Shown here one piece after another: positions 19,923-31,001 of a DNA stretch of 64,000 nt. Origin of the DNA: Oegoconia quadripuncta (lineage: Eukaryota > Arthropoda > Insecta > Lepidoptera > Autostichidae). A model generated the notes under the pieces. It saw only the letters and a list, made by a program, of their open reading frames with translations, had not been told where the DNA came from and did not search any database. Each line of letters begins with the position of its first letter. Position 1 is the first letter of the stretch. Position numbers and translations under genes: made by a program. The DNA is taken from positions 35,522,778 to 35,586,777 of the forward strand of contig OX438744.1 of NCBI GenBank assembly GCA_949316235.1, written 5' to 3'.

Positions 19923-20710
19923 CGAAGTATGGTACACTCGACGAATGAAAAGGTTAATCATCATAAAGGTCATTGTCCGTTGCATTTGTCAAAATCAAAA
20001 GAACAATTTGTCCTACGAAGAATGAACTTACTTTTTGATTGACAAAGAATCTGTCATAAAAATTGGTAAACCTTTTAGTTATCCAACTGTACACAGCAAG
20101 CTTGATGTGCCCGCTCCCAAATAAAAGGTGAAATTGTGAAAAAGGAGAACAGAACAATGTGAGAAATAATACGAGTTTCCCACAGATGATTTCCCTTTCC
20201 GAAGTGTAAGTATTTTGGACATACTGACTTTTTTTTTTTTTTATGCATGACGGGTTGGTACTTGACCTCAATCACACCTGATGTTAAGTGAAGATGAGGT
20301 CGAAGATGGAAGCGTACTGACCCGGAAACCCCAACACATTTGGCGGACTGGCTATCTTATCTCTGACAACCGGAACACGACAATGCTATTAACATTGCTG
20401 CTTGGCGGCAGATTTAGATAAAATGGTGGTAGCTAGCCAGGCGGACATTTAAAATTCCCTACCACCAACCAAAAAAACTGACAACTGACAGATGAATGCG
20501 TGAGTCCTATTATTATTTCTAATAGATATTAAACGAAATCATGTACAGTGGGAACTAAAAGATTAACCAATTTTTATGACAGATTCTTTGTCAATCAAAA
20601 AGCAAGTTCATTCTTCGTAAGACAAATTGTGCTTTTGATTTTGACAAATGCAACGGACAATGATCTTTACGGTGATTAACCTTTTCATTCGTCGAGTGTG
20701 CCATACTTCG
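19923..20710. mobile_element. Foldback structure with about 170-bp inverted arms
   Basis: The left arm (19923-20093, CGAAGTATGGTACACTCGAC to the CTGTACA block) and right arm (20542-20710, ending GTGTGCCATACTTCG) are reverse complements with scattered mismatches and small indels. The spacer holds a LINE-K 3' UTR scrap (20170-20228) and a SINE-A. The arms could be inverted repeats of a DNA transposon or an inverted duplication; no transposase frame is present. Confidence 0.7.
20229..20476 (-). mobile_element. SINE-A, 5'-truncated, with target duplication
   Basis: Poly-T, then ATGCATGACGGGTTGGTACT and the body in reverse to CCCTACCACCAACC. The hexamer ACTGAC lies on both sides (20223-20228 and 20477-20482), as expected for target-primed insertion. 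It sits in the spacer of the foldback, so it is younger than that structure. Confidence 0.85.
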
Positions 20711-21056
20711 AAATAAATACTTAAAGTTTGTCTTTACCATCCATCACTTATATTTTTTTATTATTATTTTTAAACTAATTGACACACGCTCTTCGACGCA
20801 GCAAGTTACACAAAATGAGTAAAATATGTTAACTTTCGCTTACGAGAGTTATGAATGAATCTAGCTATTGTAGTTTAATTTTGTCGTGTATTATAATGAT
20901 CATTTATTAAGGTATTGTTTGAGAAAGGGAGAGTTGAGACTCTTTGATGGTGTGAACTAAATTTATTTCACAAGTGATCTAAGGGCTCGCTTTCTACATA
21001 CCAACTAGATATGTCTAATTAGTTTACACATCACACAAAGACAAACGGAACACAAG
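20711..21056. other. Unassigned stretch
   Basis: Nothing recognised. Confidence 0.4.
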
Positions 21057-21062
21057 ACTCTC

Positions 21063-21381
21063 CGCCTCCGTGGCTCAACATAGGGTTTACGAATCGGAGG
21101 TCGCTGGTTCGATCCCCAGCGGGGTACATGTTTAGTACTCGGTTTGGTTGGTGGTAGGGCATTTTAAATGTCCGCCTGGCTAGCTACCACCATCTTATCT
21201 AAATCTGCCGCCAAACAGTAATGTTAATAGCATTGTTGTGTTCCGGTTGTCAGAGATAAGATAGCCAGTTCCCCTAATTATTTGGGTTTCCGGGTCAGTA
21301 CGCTTCCACCTTCGGCCTCATCTACACTTAACATCAGGTGTGATTGAGGTCAAGTGCTAACCCGTTGTGCATAAAAAAAAA
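21063..21381 (+). mobile_element. SINE-A, full length with tRNA-like head and target duplication
   Basis: Reference copy of the family. The tRNA-related head has CCTCCGTGGCTCAA (A-box side) and GGTTCGATCCCCAGCGGGGT (B-box side). It is followed by TTTGGTTGGTGGTAGGGC, CTGGCTAGCTACCACC, CAGTAATGTTAATAGCATTG, GGTTTCCGGGTCAGTACGC and CCCGTTGTGCAT with an A tail. ACTCTC flanks both sides (21057-21062 and 21382-21387). Pol III internal promoter plus LINE-dependent mobility is inferred from this structure. Butterfly tRNA SINEs such as Metulj have this general build; I cannot assign a name. Confidence 0.9.
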
Positions 21382-21387
21382 ACTCTC

Positions 21388-21555
21388 ACATGATTCGCCA
21401 GGCCGGAGTCGGTAGTTGCAGAGCAAACCTGGCGAAGTGGGAATTCATTGACCAGTCACAAACGCACTGTGACTGTGGAACCCCATTTCAAAACATTGCG
21501 CACTTGCTCTCCTGCTCTCTGTGCCCTCCTGTGTCACGGAGGACTTTGCGCTGAG
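21388..21555 (+). mobile_element. Non-LTR retrotransposon fragment with Cys-His C-terminal motif
   Basis: A plus frame stays open from the SINE-A junction to a TGA at about 21552 and reads IRQAGVGSCRANLAKWEF, then HCDCGTPFQNIAHLLSC. The CxCG...H...C arrangement is the C-terminal zinc-knuckle-like motif of many jockey/R1-group LINEs. Only this end is preserved. Confidence 0.6.
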
Positions 21556-22376
21556 CTTTGAGGCTGAATTTTGTTCGGATCAAATATAATTGAACGCATT
21601 GACACGAAGAGGAGTGATTTTCATCATTTTCCATGGGAGGATTTCGCTTAATCGCCACGCTAGGCATGTACCGACCGTAAACATTTTGACGCAGCTGCCC
21701 ATCACTAGTCTATGCTCTTATGCTCACGATAGTTTAGTCATCTTTTACCCACACCCACGGGAAGAGATGGTGCCATGACCACCGATGTCTGGTGCAGTGT
21801 ATATTATATCACTATAAATTGAAAAAGAAAACTTCCGAGAGACTATGACTCTATCATTCATCAAACAAACTAACTGTGTTAGAAGTTAAATTTATCAAAC
21901 GCTAGTGTGAAAGAACTTCCCGCTATGTTCAGCATGTTCAAACTAACATTGAAGGCTCAGGCTTGTATCGCTCCCGCCTACCTAACCAACGCAGTGTCAG
22001 GGTGTTACGACCCATGTTGCTCGCTCGCTTCACTTGCTTGCTGCAAAAGGCCTCTTCTATAAAGTGTTCCATCGCACAAGCAATGTGTCGGCCAACAGAG
22101 TATCGTCACTACGATCTTTCGAACCGCAGTTCTTCGCAAGTTTCTATTTCGATGTTTAGTGAAATAAGTTGAATGTAAGTGTGCCGTATAGGCACCTTTT
22201 TATAGTAATATTGTACGTATACTTTCATATTTTTTTACCTTTTGCCCGTCTTTTTGACTAATTAGTTTGTTTTGTTTGCTTTCGGCTCGTTATGTAATAG
22301 TAGATTAAAATATTATTTTCACCACCAGAAGAACCCTCTTTTATCTATTATACAGTCCATAAAATCACAGAAGGTT
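21556..22376. other. Unassigned stretch with a short LINE tail
   Basis: At 21717-21775, TTTAGTCATCTTTTACCCAC and CCACGGGAAGAGATGG resemble tail-T (37765-38150, 54070-54300). A 69-codon frame at 21963 has no family motif. Confidence 0.4.
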
Positions 22377-22378
22377 TA

Positions 22379-22395
22379 TATCTATCTATCTATTT
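22379..22395 (+). repeat. (TATC)n microsatellite
   Basis: Four-base repeat ATATCTATCTATCTATT. Confidence 0.8.
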
Positions 22396-22686
22396 CTAAA
22401 TCAAAGAGTATATTACAGCGGTGATGACGGATAATTAATCAGTCGTATAGTTTAGCCTGAGGTCAAAGTTCAAACTTAGAAAGTGAGGTCTAGTAGGCCG
22501 ACCTAGTGCGGATTGGCAGACAGATATAATATCCAGTTAATGTGTATTTATTATTTTACGTTATTCTGTAACTGACAACCTAACATTATATCAATTTCTA
22601 AACATTTTCGGTATATATACAAACATACATGACCTTTACTCCAAATGGCGTGGCCGAAACCATGTATCTTTTTCGTTATAAAGTAA

Positions 22687-22906
22687 CTAGCTTTCCTCTC
22701 CGCTTGTGTGGAATAACTTTATCGCGGATATTTTTAAATTATATATTTAATAGGAACTACTCACTTTTTCGAGATAAAATATATCCTATGTCTTAATCCT
22801 GGGTATGTTCTACCTAGGTACATACTAAATTTCATCTAAATCCGTTTCACCGTGATTGAGCATACAAACAAAGAAACATCCAAACTTTCCCATTTATAAT
22901 ATTAGA
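22687..22906 (-). mobile_element. Helitron-like element (Lep1-type)
   Basis: The minus strand begins TCTAATATTATAAATGGGAA and ends in CTAG (plus-strand CTAG at 22687-22690, A before it). The body has GTATGTACCTAGGTAGAACA and GATAAAGTTATTCCACAC in the family order. The 5' end looks slightly eroded. Confidence 0.75.
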
Positions 22907-24540
22907 CTCGTTAGAAATTAAATCTTTAATGGTAGTACTTATCGTTCACCCTCCGTATTATTCGATCTACCAACTTCCCATTATCGTGGGTTGTGTGTAT
23001 AACTTTTTATTTTATTTATTTTACTTTATTCGGGAAAAGAACAGCATCACATGACATCAATTGTAGGCCTAAAAATTTTCTACAAAATTACAATATTTCA
23101 AGAGTTGTGTGAAAAGTTATCTGAACTATACCTACTCTAATTCGATAAGTCGGAGAGTGATATAAAAGTATTGTAAATTATTTTGTGCAGTGTACAGTAT
23201 TTTTATTAAACTGCATCGTCTGTTCCTAAGTATTTCAAGCTAGTATACCTATAAATATTAAAGACAGAATTCCTACAAACAGCTATTTCATTACATTCTC
23301 ATTAGAGACAAAGGAAGCATAAACCTTATTAGCAAAATAACAGGAAAGCGAACTGCATAAACAGTTGCAGTGTAAAACTAAACGGGGTCACTTTCTACTG
23401 CGCTCGCGCAGGCAGAGCACTTTCGAGCCCTTTCCGTTGCATCTTCAACGAACATGGTTGTTTATAAACTGGACACGAGTGCTAACCTGTTCGGAAAGAA
23501 ATAGCTGAACATATTCCATACATACATTTATATATACAGGTGTGTAGATCGTGGCACTTGTCGTCCAGTCGCTAATCTCTTTAGATTAGTCAAGTTAAGC
23601 AACGATATCAACATACAATATACATGGTTAGTAACTAAATCCTGACGCAAAAAGAGGTCTGTCTGTGTCATTGTAGTACCATAACGACTGTACCTTCTTG
23701 ATCCTTCTTCTCGACCTTGTATTCTTCATCTATTGACATTATTGACATCAAGCGAAAATGACAGCGCGTCGCTTTTACTGTAACGAAGGCTTTAAGTCAT
23801 GGTGAATATAAAAAAGATTTATAGTAGCCCTACCTGCGGCGAAACAGCTGGCCATTTTGACTAACGATAAAAACCGACAAGTTTGATTTCCAATTAGTCG
23901 CTTCGAAATTATAGACTTGTTACTAAAAACCAGTTTAAATAATGTAACAGTTGTTACCAATTCATTTCATTAGGTCACCTTGAAAGTGTTATTAGACTGA
24001 TATACCTATAAGCAGGCAAGTACATGCAGAAACAGTCGTACCACAAAAGCACATATTCTATTATTTTTATTTTTCATATAAATCATGTATATACCATGGT
24101 ACACACCTAATCTAAGATCACGGTTTAAACAAACATAAAAAAACGATTTAAAAAATTAAATAGTTATAAAAGCCTGACTACGGTTATATATAAGTTCTAA
24201 ACATGACTAAATAACTCAATTAATTTAGGCCTGCGTCGGAGGCCTCTATGCGGTTCCTAATAGGTAACACTTTTTGAGAACTTGATCTGGGCACTGTCGT
24301 GCGCTTCGACCTCCGATTCCGGTCTCCGATTCTCGAGGGGGTGCTGGAATTATTTATTGTCAAGTGTGACAAAATGGCTGCAAACGTCCGCCATATTTCA
24401 TTTATTATGACGTCATAAACCCCATGACATTTGTGAGACTAGTAGGAATATAGGCACGACACCTCATTTGTCCAAAAATACGAACAATTAATTTATTATA
24501 AACGCTACAACACGACACAAAAAAAAATACAAAAAAGTAA
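22907..24540. other. Unassigned stretch, minor repeat scraps
   Basis: A repeat-Q scrap at 23636-23720 (CCTGACGCAAAAAGAGG, GTCTGTCTGTGTCATTGTAG) and a possible antisense LINE tail at 22997-23060 (TTTACTTTATTCGGG). The rest is unrecognised. Confidence 0.4.
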
Positions 24541-24660
24541 GATAGATAGATAGATAAAGCCTTTATTTGTTTCCACAGTCACACACATACATTTAGCTTA
24601 TACATATTGATACACAGACAAGGTAACACATTTACAACAATAACATAATATTGTAACACT
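24541..24660 (-). repeat. (GATA)n with antisense LINE tail
   Basis: GATA repeats (24541-24556) followed by AAAGCCTTTATTTGTTTCC. Read in reverse, this is an AAATAAAGGC-type LINE end with a TATC tail. No coding region is attached. Confidence 0.5.
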
Positions 24661-25150
24661 AACGTTGTAAATTATAGCTAAAATATGATTTAAGTTGTAG
24701 ATGTAATATACATACAGATATATTGAATACGTCATTACTCTCCTTTTGCTTCGTTGTAGTCGAATAAAAATAAATAGTTGACACGAATCGACATGTTAGC
24801 TTTTTAAAGACCTTGGGGTTATTTTGATTAATAATAATGGTTATATAGAAAGTGAGATAATTGCATTCAAGAGAGCTTTTATATTGTCTGTATTGTCAAA
24901 ATTGGCTTTGAGCGTTTATTTCAACGTAAGATACATGATATTTGTATACAAATGATTGAATTGTATACCTGAAACCTCAAATTAGTATGGTCAGAAGCAC
25001 GTTTAGAATCGATTCCGGCTATAAAAACATGGGGTTATATTTTTTTTCTTAATATTCATCTAATTAAGGAATGATAAACACCCTACAAGCGGAAACATAA
25101 CAGTAACTGAATTGGCATCCATCCTTCTTTTAGCCATATTGATTACAAAA
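24661..25150. other. Unassigned stretch with LINE-K tail scrap
   Basis: At about 24908-24950, TTTATTTCAACGTAAGATAC is the reverse complement of the LINE-K tail at about 10265-10300. Confidence 0.4.
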
Positions 25151-25313
25151 TATATGATCTAATAATAATAATATATGATCTAATAATAATAATTGGGGTG
25201 TATCGACTTTTTAGTATACAAAATATTACTTTGTGGAATACTTTAAGGCGAGAGAAGGCGCGACCAAAAGCTAATAATATATAATAATATATAATATATA
25301 ATAATAATAATAA
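25151..25313 (+). repeat. TAA-rich low-complexity tract
   Basis: Two tandem 21-bp units (ATATGATCTAATAATAATAA, 25151-25193) and, after unique sequence, a second TAATAATATA tract at 25271-25313. Confidence 0.75.
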
Positions 25314-26838
25314 GGTAAGTGAGAAGTTTGATTGCAATTTTTTAAATGCGCGTCGTGTGCAGGCTACACCGTTTTGCAACTTGACGACTTTATTGCATTG
25401 CATGTTCTGACATGATGTTCACTGTACAACTTAAGTCTGACCTCAAACTCACATGGCGGAAAGTTACGATGAAAGTGTACACTCAAATAATTTAAGATTA
25501 AGTTAACAGCGTTGTTATGTTCGGCGGTGTGAGATAAGATGGCCAGCCTCAATTACGATGAGATTAGAGTGAATGTGTTTTAATTGTTTCCATTTTCTTT
25601 TACAGCTGTAACTGTATTGCTATACGAATTTAAACCACTTTAGCGTCCCCTCTCCTTTCTACAAAACAGAATCTTTAAACCTATGAATGGCACGCCATCA
25701 AGATTTGTAAAAAGGTGATTAAAATTTATTAAATTTAAAAAATCTACTCATAAAATAGATTGAATTGAAGTCTTCGGGGTGATTATTTTCATTGACGTCC
25801 GGGGTTTATATTTTTTAATAGATTGAGCTAGAAACTTATTTTTTTTACAAAGCCGTGAAGCTTTGGTACTAAGTTCTCTAGATCTAAGATCAGTATGGGC
25901 GTGTATCAAGGTTCAATTCTTGGACCATGTTTATTTCTTTTTTACATTAAGGCTTCTCGTCTTGCCTGGAATAAACATGAAATAGTGTTGTTTGCAGATA
26001 ACACCTGTAGTATTTGACATTCAAAGGTTGCGAAGGAAAAGGAGTTGAACGACAGACAACAGAGTGATCCTATAATAGTGAAAGTTTTTACCTTATGAGG
26101 TTCGGAAACCCAAAAATCAAGCCATTCAGATGCTTAATAATGAAATAAAGACAAAGAAACAAACACTGATTTATATTGATTTTCTATTTACTATGATTTA
26201 TTTACGAAAATAAATTGTATTACTAACGATTTACAAAAAAAACTAAATTTGTGAAGTTTACAGATTTTGTTCCTAAACGAAAGTTTTTATTTTTGGATTA
26301 TTGCCTATTACATTTTTTACAGTAAGACAGATGTCTATTGCTTTACATTGCCTTGTAAAAGCAATCTGTTTACTTGTTGTTTGATTGAAACGGATTGCAC
26401 AGACGGGGGTAAATCTATAAATATTTCAAGGTGTTCGCAGTCATAATCATCGGGACACCATTCGCTCCACTTCAATGTCATTCCGTTGTTTGCTTACGCC
26501 TCCCTCATCGAGCTAGACAACTTCATGGCACAGTAAATTAGAAGGTGCCTTGTTGACTACAGAATCTATAATAGATAAGGAACTAGATTTATTACTCAAC
26601 TTGCAAACAATTACACTAGTTCGGTGCAGAAACACAATTTATTGGACATTCCGGTCGTTGCGTGATATTATGTAAGGTATCAGAGAACTAAAACTCCTTG
26701 AGATAAAGTTATAATATCCGTCTAAAGTCAGCGGCCTACATGCACTGACCACCTAGCCCAATGGGCGTGTACGAAACATTTTCTTTGATAGCAATTCTAT
26801 CAAATTAGGAAGTACATGGTCGTGGACTTTATCGTTAA
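25314..26838. other. Unassigned stretch with small scraps
   Basis: A possible SINE-A body scrap at 25503-25552 (GTTAACAGCGTTGTTATG, AGATAAGATGGCCAGCC) and repeat-R at 26078-26115 (TTTTTACCTTATGAGGTTCG, also at about 35990-36020). Nothing else recognised. Confidence 0.4.
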
Positions 26839-27034
26839 CTAGCTTTCCACCTGCAGCCTCGCCTTAATTTGTTTATCCCGCTGGAACTATTTTATCGGGA
26901 TAAAAAATATCCTGTCTTAATTCCCGATATATAGACAATGTTCCAAATTTCATCTAAAATCATTCAACTGTTTTGCCATTGATTGAGCAACAAATTAACT
27001 AACAAAAACTTCCGTATTTATAATATTAGTTAGA
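26839..27034 (-). mobile_element. Helitron-like element with A|T flanks
   Basis: The minus strand starts TCTAACTAATATTATAAATA and ends GGAAAGCTAG. The flanks are A at 26838 and T at 27035 on the plus strand, matching A|T insertion. The body is slightly shorter than average. Confidence 0.75.
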
Positions 27035-27059
27035 TGATACGAATATAGGATGAATGTTG

Positions 27060-27525
27060 GTACCATCTACAATCGACCACGGGTCAAACTATAAACATAC
27101 ACACATACATACGTACATAAAGTCACGCATGTTTCCCGTAGCCACATACCACAAACTTCTACTTGCTACGATCCTGACACACCTCTTTTGCTTCATTCAC
27201 TCTCATAAAGTTGTTCATATATGCTGGTAGGTTAAAAGTACTGCTGACTTGGTTTTTCTTAAGACGCCCCCGATTTGATCTTGGTACGTTCGCCGTAGTC
27301 TTAGCTTCCAATATTACCATCTACATTAGTTGCGTATATCTCTTTCGTTAGTCTTCTTTCATTCATTCCCTCCACATGTCCAAACCATCTTTATTGTACT
27401 TCATATGAATAATATATGTCTTCTTTCACACTGCATCCTTCTAAATGATCTCATTTCCACTGCCTTAATTCTACTTTTATTCATCTTCTGCCATACTCAG
27501 AACTGATTATAGTTTACCTGCACGA
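27060..27525 (-). mobile_element. RTE-like LINE fragment, C-terminal
   Basis: The minus strand encodes RWFGHVEGMNERRLTKEIY then NVDGNIG, and further a GRPK-poor region with CQDRSK-like and VVCGYGKHA-like parts. The plus-strand element at 51831-52255 matches it block by block (RWFGHVERKNDRRLTKEIY). Stops and indels show it is dead. Confidence 0.7.
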
Positions 27526-28304
27526 ATTGTTCTCACTGGTTTCCTTGGACAGCTCCATGATGGAATGTCCCTTAGTCGCTTTTTACAGCCCACCGAAAAA
27601 TACGGGTTCTATTCTTCCAATCACAAACGGCTTTGTGTAAATGCAAACATACATGACTCGGGAATAAGTGTTCGTGAATACGCAAACACCTACCTACGCC
27701 TGTTTTAATATGTCCTTTCGGCTACTCTAAGGTTAACTGGAAGAAATCCCTCGATGGGATAAGTTCATTCCTATTGTTGTATTTATTTCATTCTTTTGAT
27801 ATTGTTCAATAATGTTGGATTCTCAGGCAGTCCCACTACATCGGCTTACTCGTGTAACAGCGCTGTATGTCTTGCTATGAAAACTCGCCTAGAAGAGGGA
27901 TCTTAAAAATACTTGTTGTCAACTATCCAATGGTTGACCGGTTGGCCGATAATGCGGTGTTACAGTAATGGGGTCAGCGGACTGCTTTCTTAACAAGTGG
28001 TGCGTGCTAGGTTCCGTTTGCACGCGGACAGGTCGTCTACTGGTGCATTTACCTTACTAATGCGTCTGGAGAGTGGCCGTGGGTGACTTGCAACAATTTG
28101 TGGGGTTTCTGATCGATTCTCAGACTGTAATTTTTTCTTAAATTTATTTATTACAAAGGCAAAGAGACAGACTGAAACCTATTTTTTTAAGATATTAACT
28201 CGTAGGGTAAGTACTGTCTCATCTTTACAGGTCTGGATAACGTAAGTTAAGTTTGGTCAGGTTATCATGAACAATGTTGTATATTTATTTTATCATCAAC
28301 AAAG
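27526..28304. other. Unassigned stretch with LINE-tail scraps
   Basis: Tail-T-like GTCCCTTAGTCGCTTTTTAC at 27569-27588, a SINE-C scrap at about 27640-27690 (CATGACTCGGGAATAAGTG), and a LINE-G tail at 27725-27800 (GGTTAACTGGAAGAAATCCC). The remainder is unassigned. Confidence 0.45.
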
Positions 28305-28430
28305 GCTGTTGTGTAAGGATACATCCCCACTGTTGGGGCACAGCACTGGAATAGGGTATGCGCCATAATCCACAACACGAACCTAGTGCGAATTTGTGGA
28401 TTAATGTCAGAGTAGTGGCCACCTGTATTC
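28305..28430 (-). repeat. SINE-5S 3' part
   Basis: CCCCACTGTTGGGGCACAGC, CGAACCTAGTGCGAATTTGT and AGTAGTGGCCACCTG are the tail and body of SINE-5S in reverse. The 5S-like head is missing. Confidence 0.6.
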
Positions 28431-28504
28431 TTGGTTCCTCTCTTAAATAAATAAGTAACATACGCACGCTCAATCTGTAAAATTTCAACATACTAATACT
28501 TTTT
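28431..28504. other. Short unassigned spacer
   Basis: AT-rich, nothing recognised. Confidence 0.4.
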
Positions 28505-28668
28505 TTTGTTGCGGGGAATCGCATGACGCGTACCGCTCGCCTGGGGGACGGCGAGACGGTTATGTGGGACTCCCCTCCCTATCGGGAGGGATACCTACTA
28601 AAACCCAGCGGCGACCTTCTTCGGCAGTAGGGAGGACCTGGGAACGCATAAGCGGCTCCACACGTCCA
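28505..28668. repeat. GC-rich conserved-looking repeat fragment
   Basis: A sharply bounded GC-rich block: GGGGAATCGCATGACGCGTA, GACTCCCCTCCCTATCGGGA, CCAGCGGCGACCTTCTTCGG and CGCATAAGCGGCTCCACACG. I recall near-identical blocks as dispersed sequence in other Lepidoptera, probably from a retrotransposon, but this is memory, not a search. The minus strand encodes LPTAEEGRRWVLVGIPPDRE in one frame. Confidence 0.45.
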
Positions 28669-29291
28669 CAACGTTTATTTGCATACCTATTACAGTAACA
28701 CATACATAAATAGCAGTTCTAACTTACAGTAACAATTCAAATTACTAATGAAGAAATTTTGACCAATTCTAATAAGCTCCACTTTCGTTTTCTAATCCAA
28801 TAGCAGGCTCGCAATTAGTGCTACCTCACACAAGATAACATTGCGCAAGCGCTCGTGAAAACCAACGCGCGTGAAGCATTACTTTATTAGGGTGGAGTGG
28901 GGGGTAATTAGGTAATTTGCTAGAATAACTATTACTACATGCATAGGTGTGAAAAGATGAGCGGAGAGATGTGGTATTTTTAGATTAATGCAAATCGTTA
29001 TCGTTATGTCCGACCTTTCTAGTCGGAACAATATTTAATAGTTCAGAGAAATACCCTGGTGGAAATACGTTCTGTTACCCAAAGATAGAGGCTAAGGCGT
29101 ACTTCGAAAGATACGCACATGCTGAACTTTTGGATTGCTGAGTCTGGACGCCAAGACCCGTTGTGTTTGTAAAACCCAACTCCAAAAGGGAGAACTGCGT
29201 AAGGACTAAGGACAGTTAAGACCTGTAGAGACTTAAGAAATGTGCATACAGAAAGAGCCTCTAACATTATTTTAACATCATTTTAACGTTA
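28669..29291. other. Unassigned stretch
   Basis: Nothing recognised before the transposon at 29296. Confidence 0.4.
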
Positions 29292-29295
29292 TATA

Positions 29296-30160
29296 CAGGG
29301 CGTCCCAAAGTTGTGGGACATGAAGGGGAAGTACCTTAAATATTGTAGATAGTGAATTTTGCTCAAAGAAGACTTTATGTTATTTTTAAAAGTTAGTAAT
29401 TCTGCATTCATAGATTTTCTAAAAATTACTTGCTTCGGCTGGGAATCGAACCGACTTAAATGTGAAAAAAAAAACACCCTACTTTTATGATGCCAATCGA
29501 AAGAATAGCTAAAAAATAATAACTCTGCCTAAGTAACATAGTATTTTAAAAGAAAGGAACAACATAAAATGATTGAGTCAAATTTCAAGAAAGTTATTTA
29601 TTGCTAAAGTGATTTCTTCTTTTGGGGATACGTGAAAGATATGCTATACAAAAAGCGATACGAGAACGTAGGCGAGTTGCAAACAGAATTGTGCCATATC
29701 ACATCGAGTGTTCACCATAAAATGATTAGAAAATCAACAGGCAGCGGGCTCATTAAAAGATTGGCGATTTGCGTAAGACAAGAGGGATCACATTTTGAGC
29801 ATTTAATTAATTAATTTACAAAAAAATACCTACTTAATTGACTACGGCAGTTTCATGTATGTTTTTTATTTGATTAAAATGATTAATTTCACGTTGTTCC
29901 TTTCTTTTAAAATACTATGTTACTTAGGCAGAGTTATTATTTTTTAGCTATTCTTTCGATTGGCATCATAAAAGTAGGGTGTTTTTTTTTTCACATTTGA
30001 GTCGGTTCGATTCCCAGCCGAAGCAAATAATTTTTAGAAAATCTATGAATGCAGAATTACTAACTTTTAAAAATAACATAAAGTCTTCTTTGAGCAAAAT
30101 TCACTATCTACGATATTTAAGGTACTTCCCCTTCATGTCCCATAACTTTGGGACGCCCTG
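29296..30160. mobile_element. DNA transposon, 865 bp, with 270-bp inverted repeats
   Basis: Ends are CAGGGCGTCCCAAAGTTGTG and CATAACTTTGGGACGCCCTG, flanked by TATA on both sides. The two arms (29296-29565 and 29891-30160) are reverse complements with only about five differences. Between them lie about 325 bp holding the last part of a transposase frame. It is a deletion derivative of an IS630/Tc1/mariner-superfamily element that has kept unusually long arms. Confidence 0.8.
29632..29814 (+). pseudogene. Transposase C-terminal remnant
   Basis: A 60-codon frame reading MKDMLYKKRYENVGELQTEL then KRLAICVRQEGSHFEHLIN, ending at TAA. The pattern (a helix-rich segment, R...RL..C....G.HFEH) is that of the C-terminus of mariner/Tc1-type transposases. 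The catalytic DDE/D region and DNA-binding domains are absent, so it is only the distal end of a former gene inside a deletion derivative. The ATG may be an internal methionine. Confidence 0.6.
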
Positions 30161-30179
30161 TATACAATATAATATATAT

Positions 30180-30275
30180 TACACTTTGTAACCCAAAATA
30201 TACTTAAAAAGAGCAACCCTTGAGTTTCTTGCAATTTCTCTGGTGAGTTAGCCTTGTGAATGAGCAGTAATGTCA
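30180..30275 (+). repeat. LINE-K 3' UTR fragment
   Basis: AGAGCAACCCTTGAGTTTCTTG and GAGTTAGCCTTGTGAATGAG match the LINE-K 3' UTR at about 2238-2296. The transposon at 29296 lies a few bases upstream. Confidence 0.65.
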
Positions 30276-30408
30276 GGATGGTTGATGGAGCCATTAGAGG
30301 TGGTGGGTTTGCTCAGGGAAACAGTCACGTGTAGAATGTCGTAGACATCAGTCGGTTCCTGGACATATTCCACTAATAGCTACTTGAATATTCCTGTACC
30401 AGGGTCAT
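30276..30408. other. Short unassigned spacer
   Basis: Nothing recognised. Confidence 0.4.
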
Positions 30409-30512
30409 TGTCCTTGTCATTGTGTTACGATATGACAAGGACGAATAGTGCATTGACGTCATAAACGATAACAATTCCCAAAGCAATGGAGTTAGACGGT
30501 CTGACTGCGGGA
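30409..30512 (+). repeat. Repeat-O, third copy, with intact stem
   Basis: GTCCTTGTCA (30410-30419) and TGACAAGGAC (30433-30442) form a perfect 10-bp stem over a 13-nt loop. Then come TTGACGTCATAAACGATAAC and GGTCTGACTGCGG, as in the two copies near 13.7-14.2 kb. Confidence 0.6.
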
Positions 30513-30904
30513 CAACTTCCACAGAACGCTTGGAATGGATAAATCACAGCCAAATTATAGAGTAGATAGAACCATTCACAATATTGGGAATTACTTTTTG
30601 GATTTTGAAAAGGCAACATATCGTATAGAAGATTACTAGGAGCGTATTACTATTCTACTTCGAACAGAATTACGCCGCTAGGTGGCAATACAGAGTGCTG
30701 CGAACCGACGTTAACCCGCCCCCAGAATGATGATTAGGGCAAATCTTCCCGTGAAAATCGATGCAAATTGTGCCCTGCAGTGGACGTGTAAAAGCTGTTT
30801 ATCTTTGAGCTATAACCAGCACTCCATTGATGGGTATAAGCGATGCGACAGCTGCTGTATAACGAGGTCGTAAATTAAGCGATTTTTACATATCATTTTT
30901 TATC
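30513..30904. other. Unassigned stretch
   Basis: Nothing recognised. Confidence 0.4.
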
Positions 30905-31000
30905 TACGGCTGCCAAGCAATAATGCTTGGTTGTGTTCCGGCTGATTGACATAAGATAGCCATTTCGTCCCTCCTTCGGTCTCATCTTCAACATAAAATA
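30905..31000 (+). repeat. SINE-A body scrap
   Basis: CTGCCAAGCAATAATG, GGTTGTGTTCCGGCTG, ATAAGATAGCCA and CTTCGGTCTCATCTTC follow SINE-A order with deletions. Confidence 0.6.
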
Positions 31001-31001
31001 T

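Noticed and set aside
19954..20271. 105-codon minus-strand frame
   Set aside because: Runs through a foldback arm, a LINE-K UTR scrap and SINE-A; three unrelated pieces.
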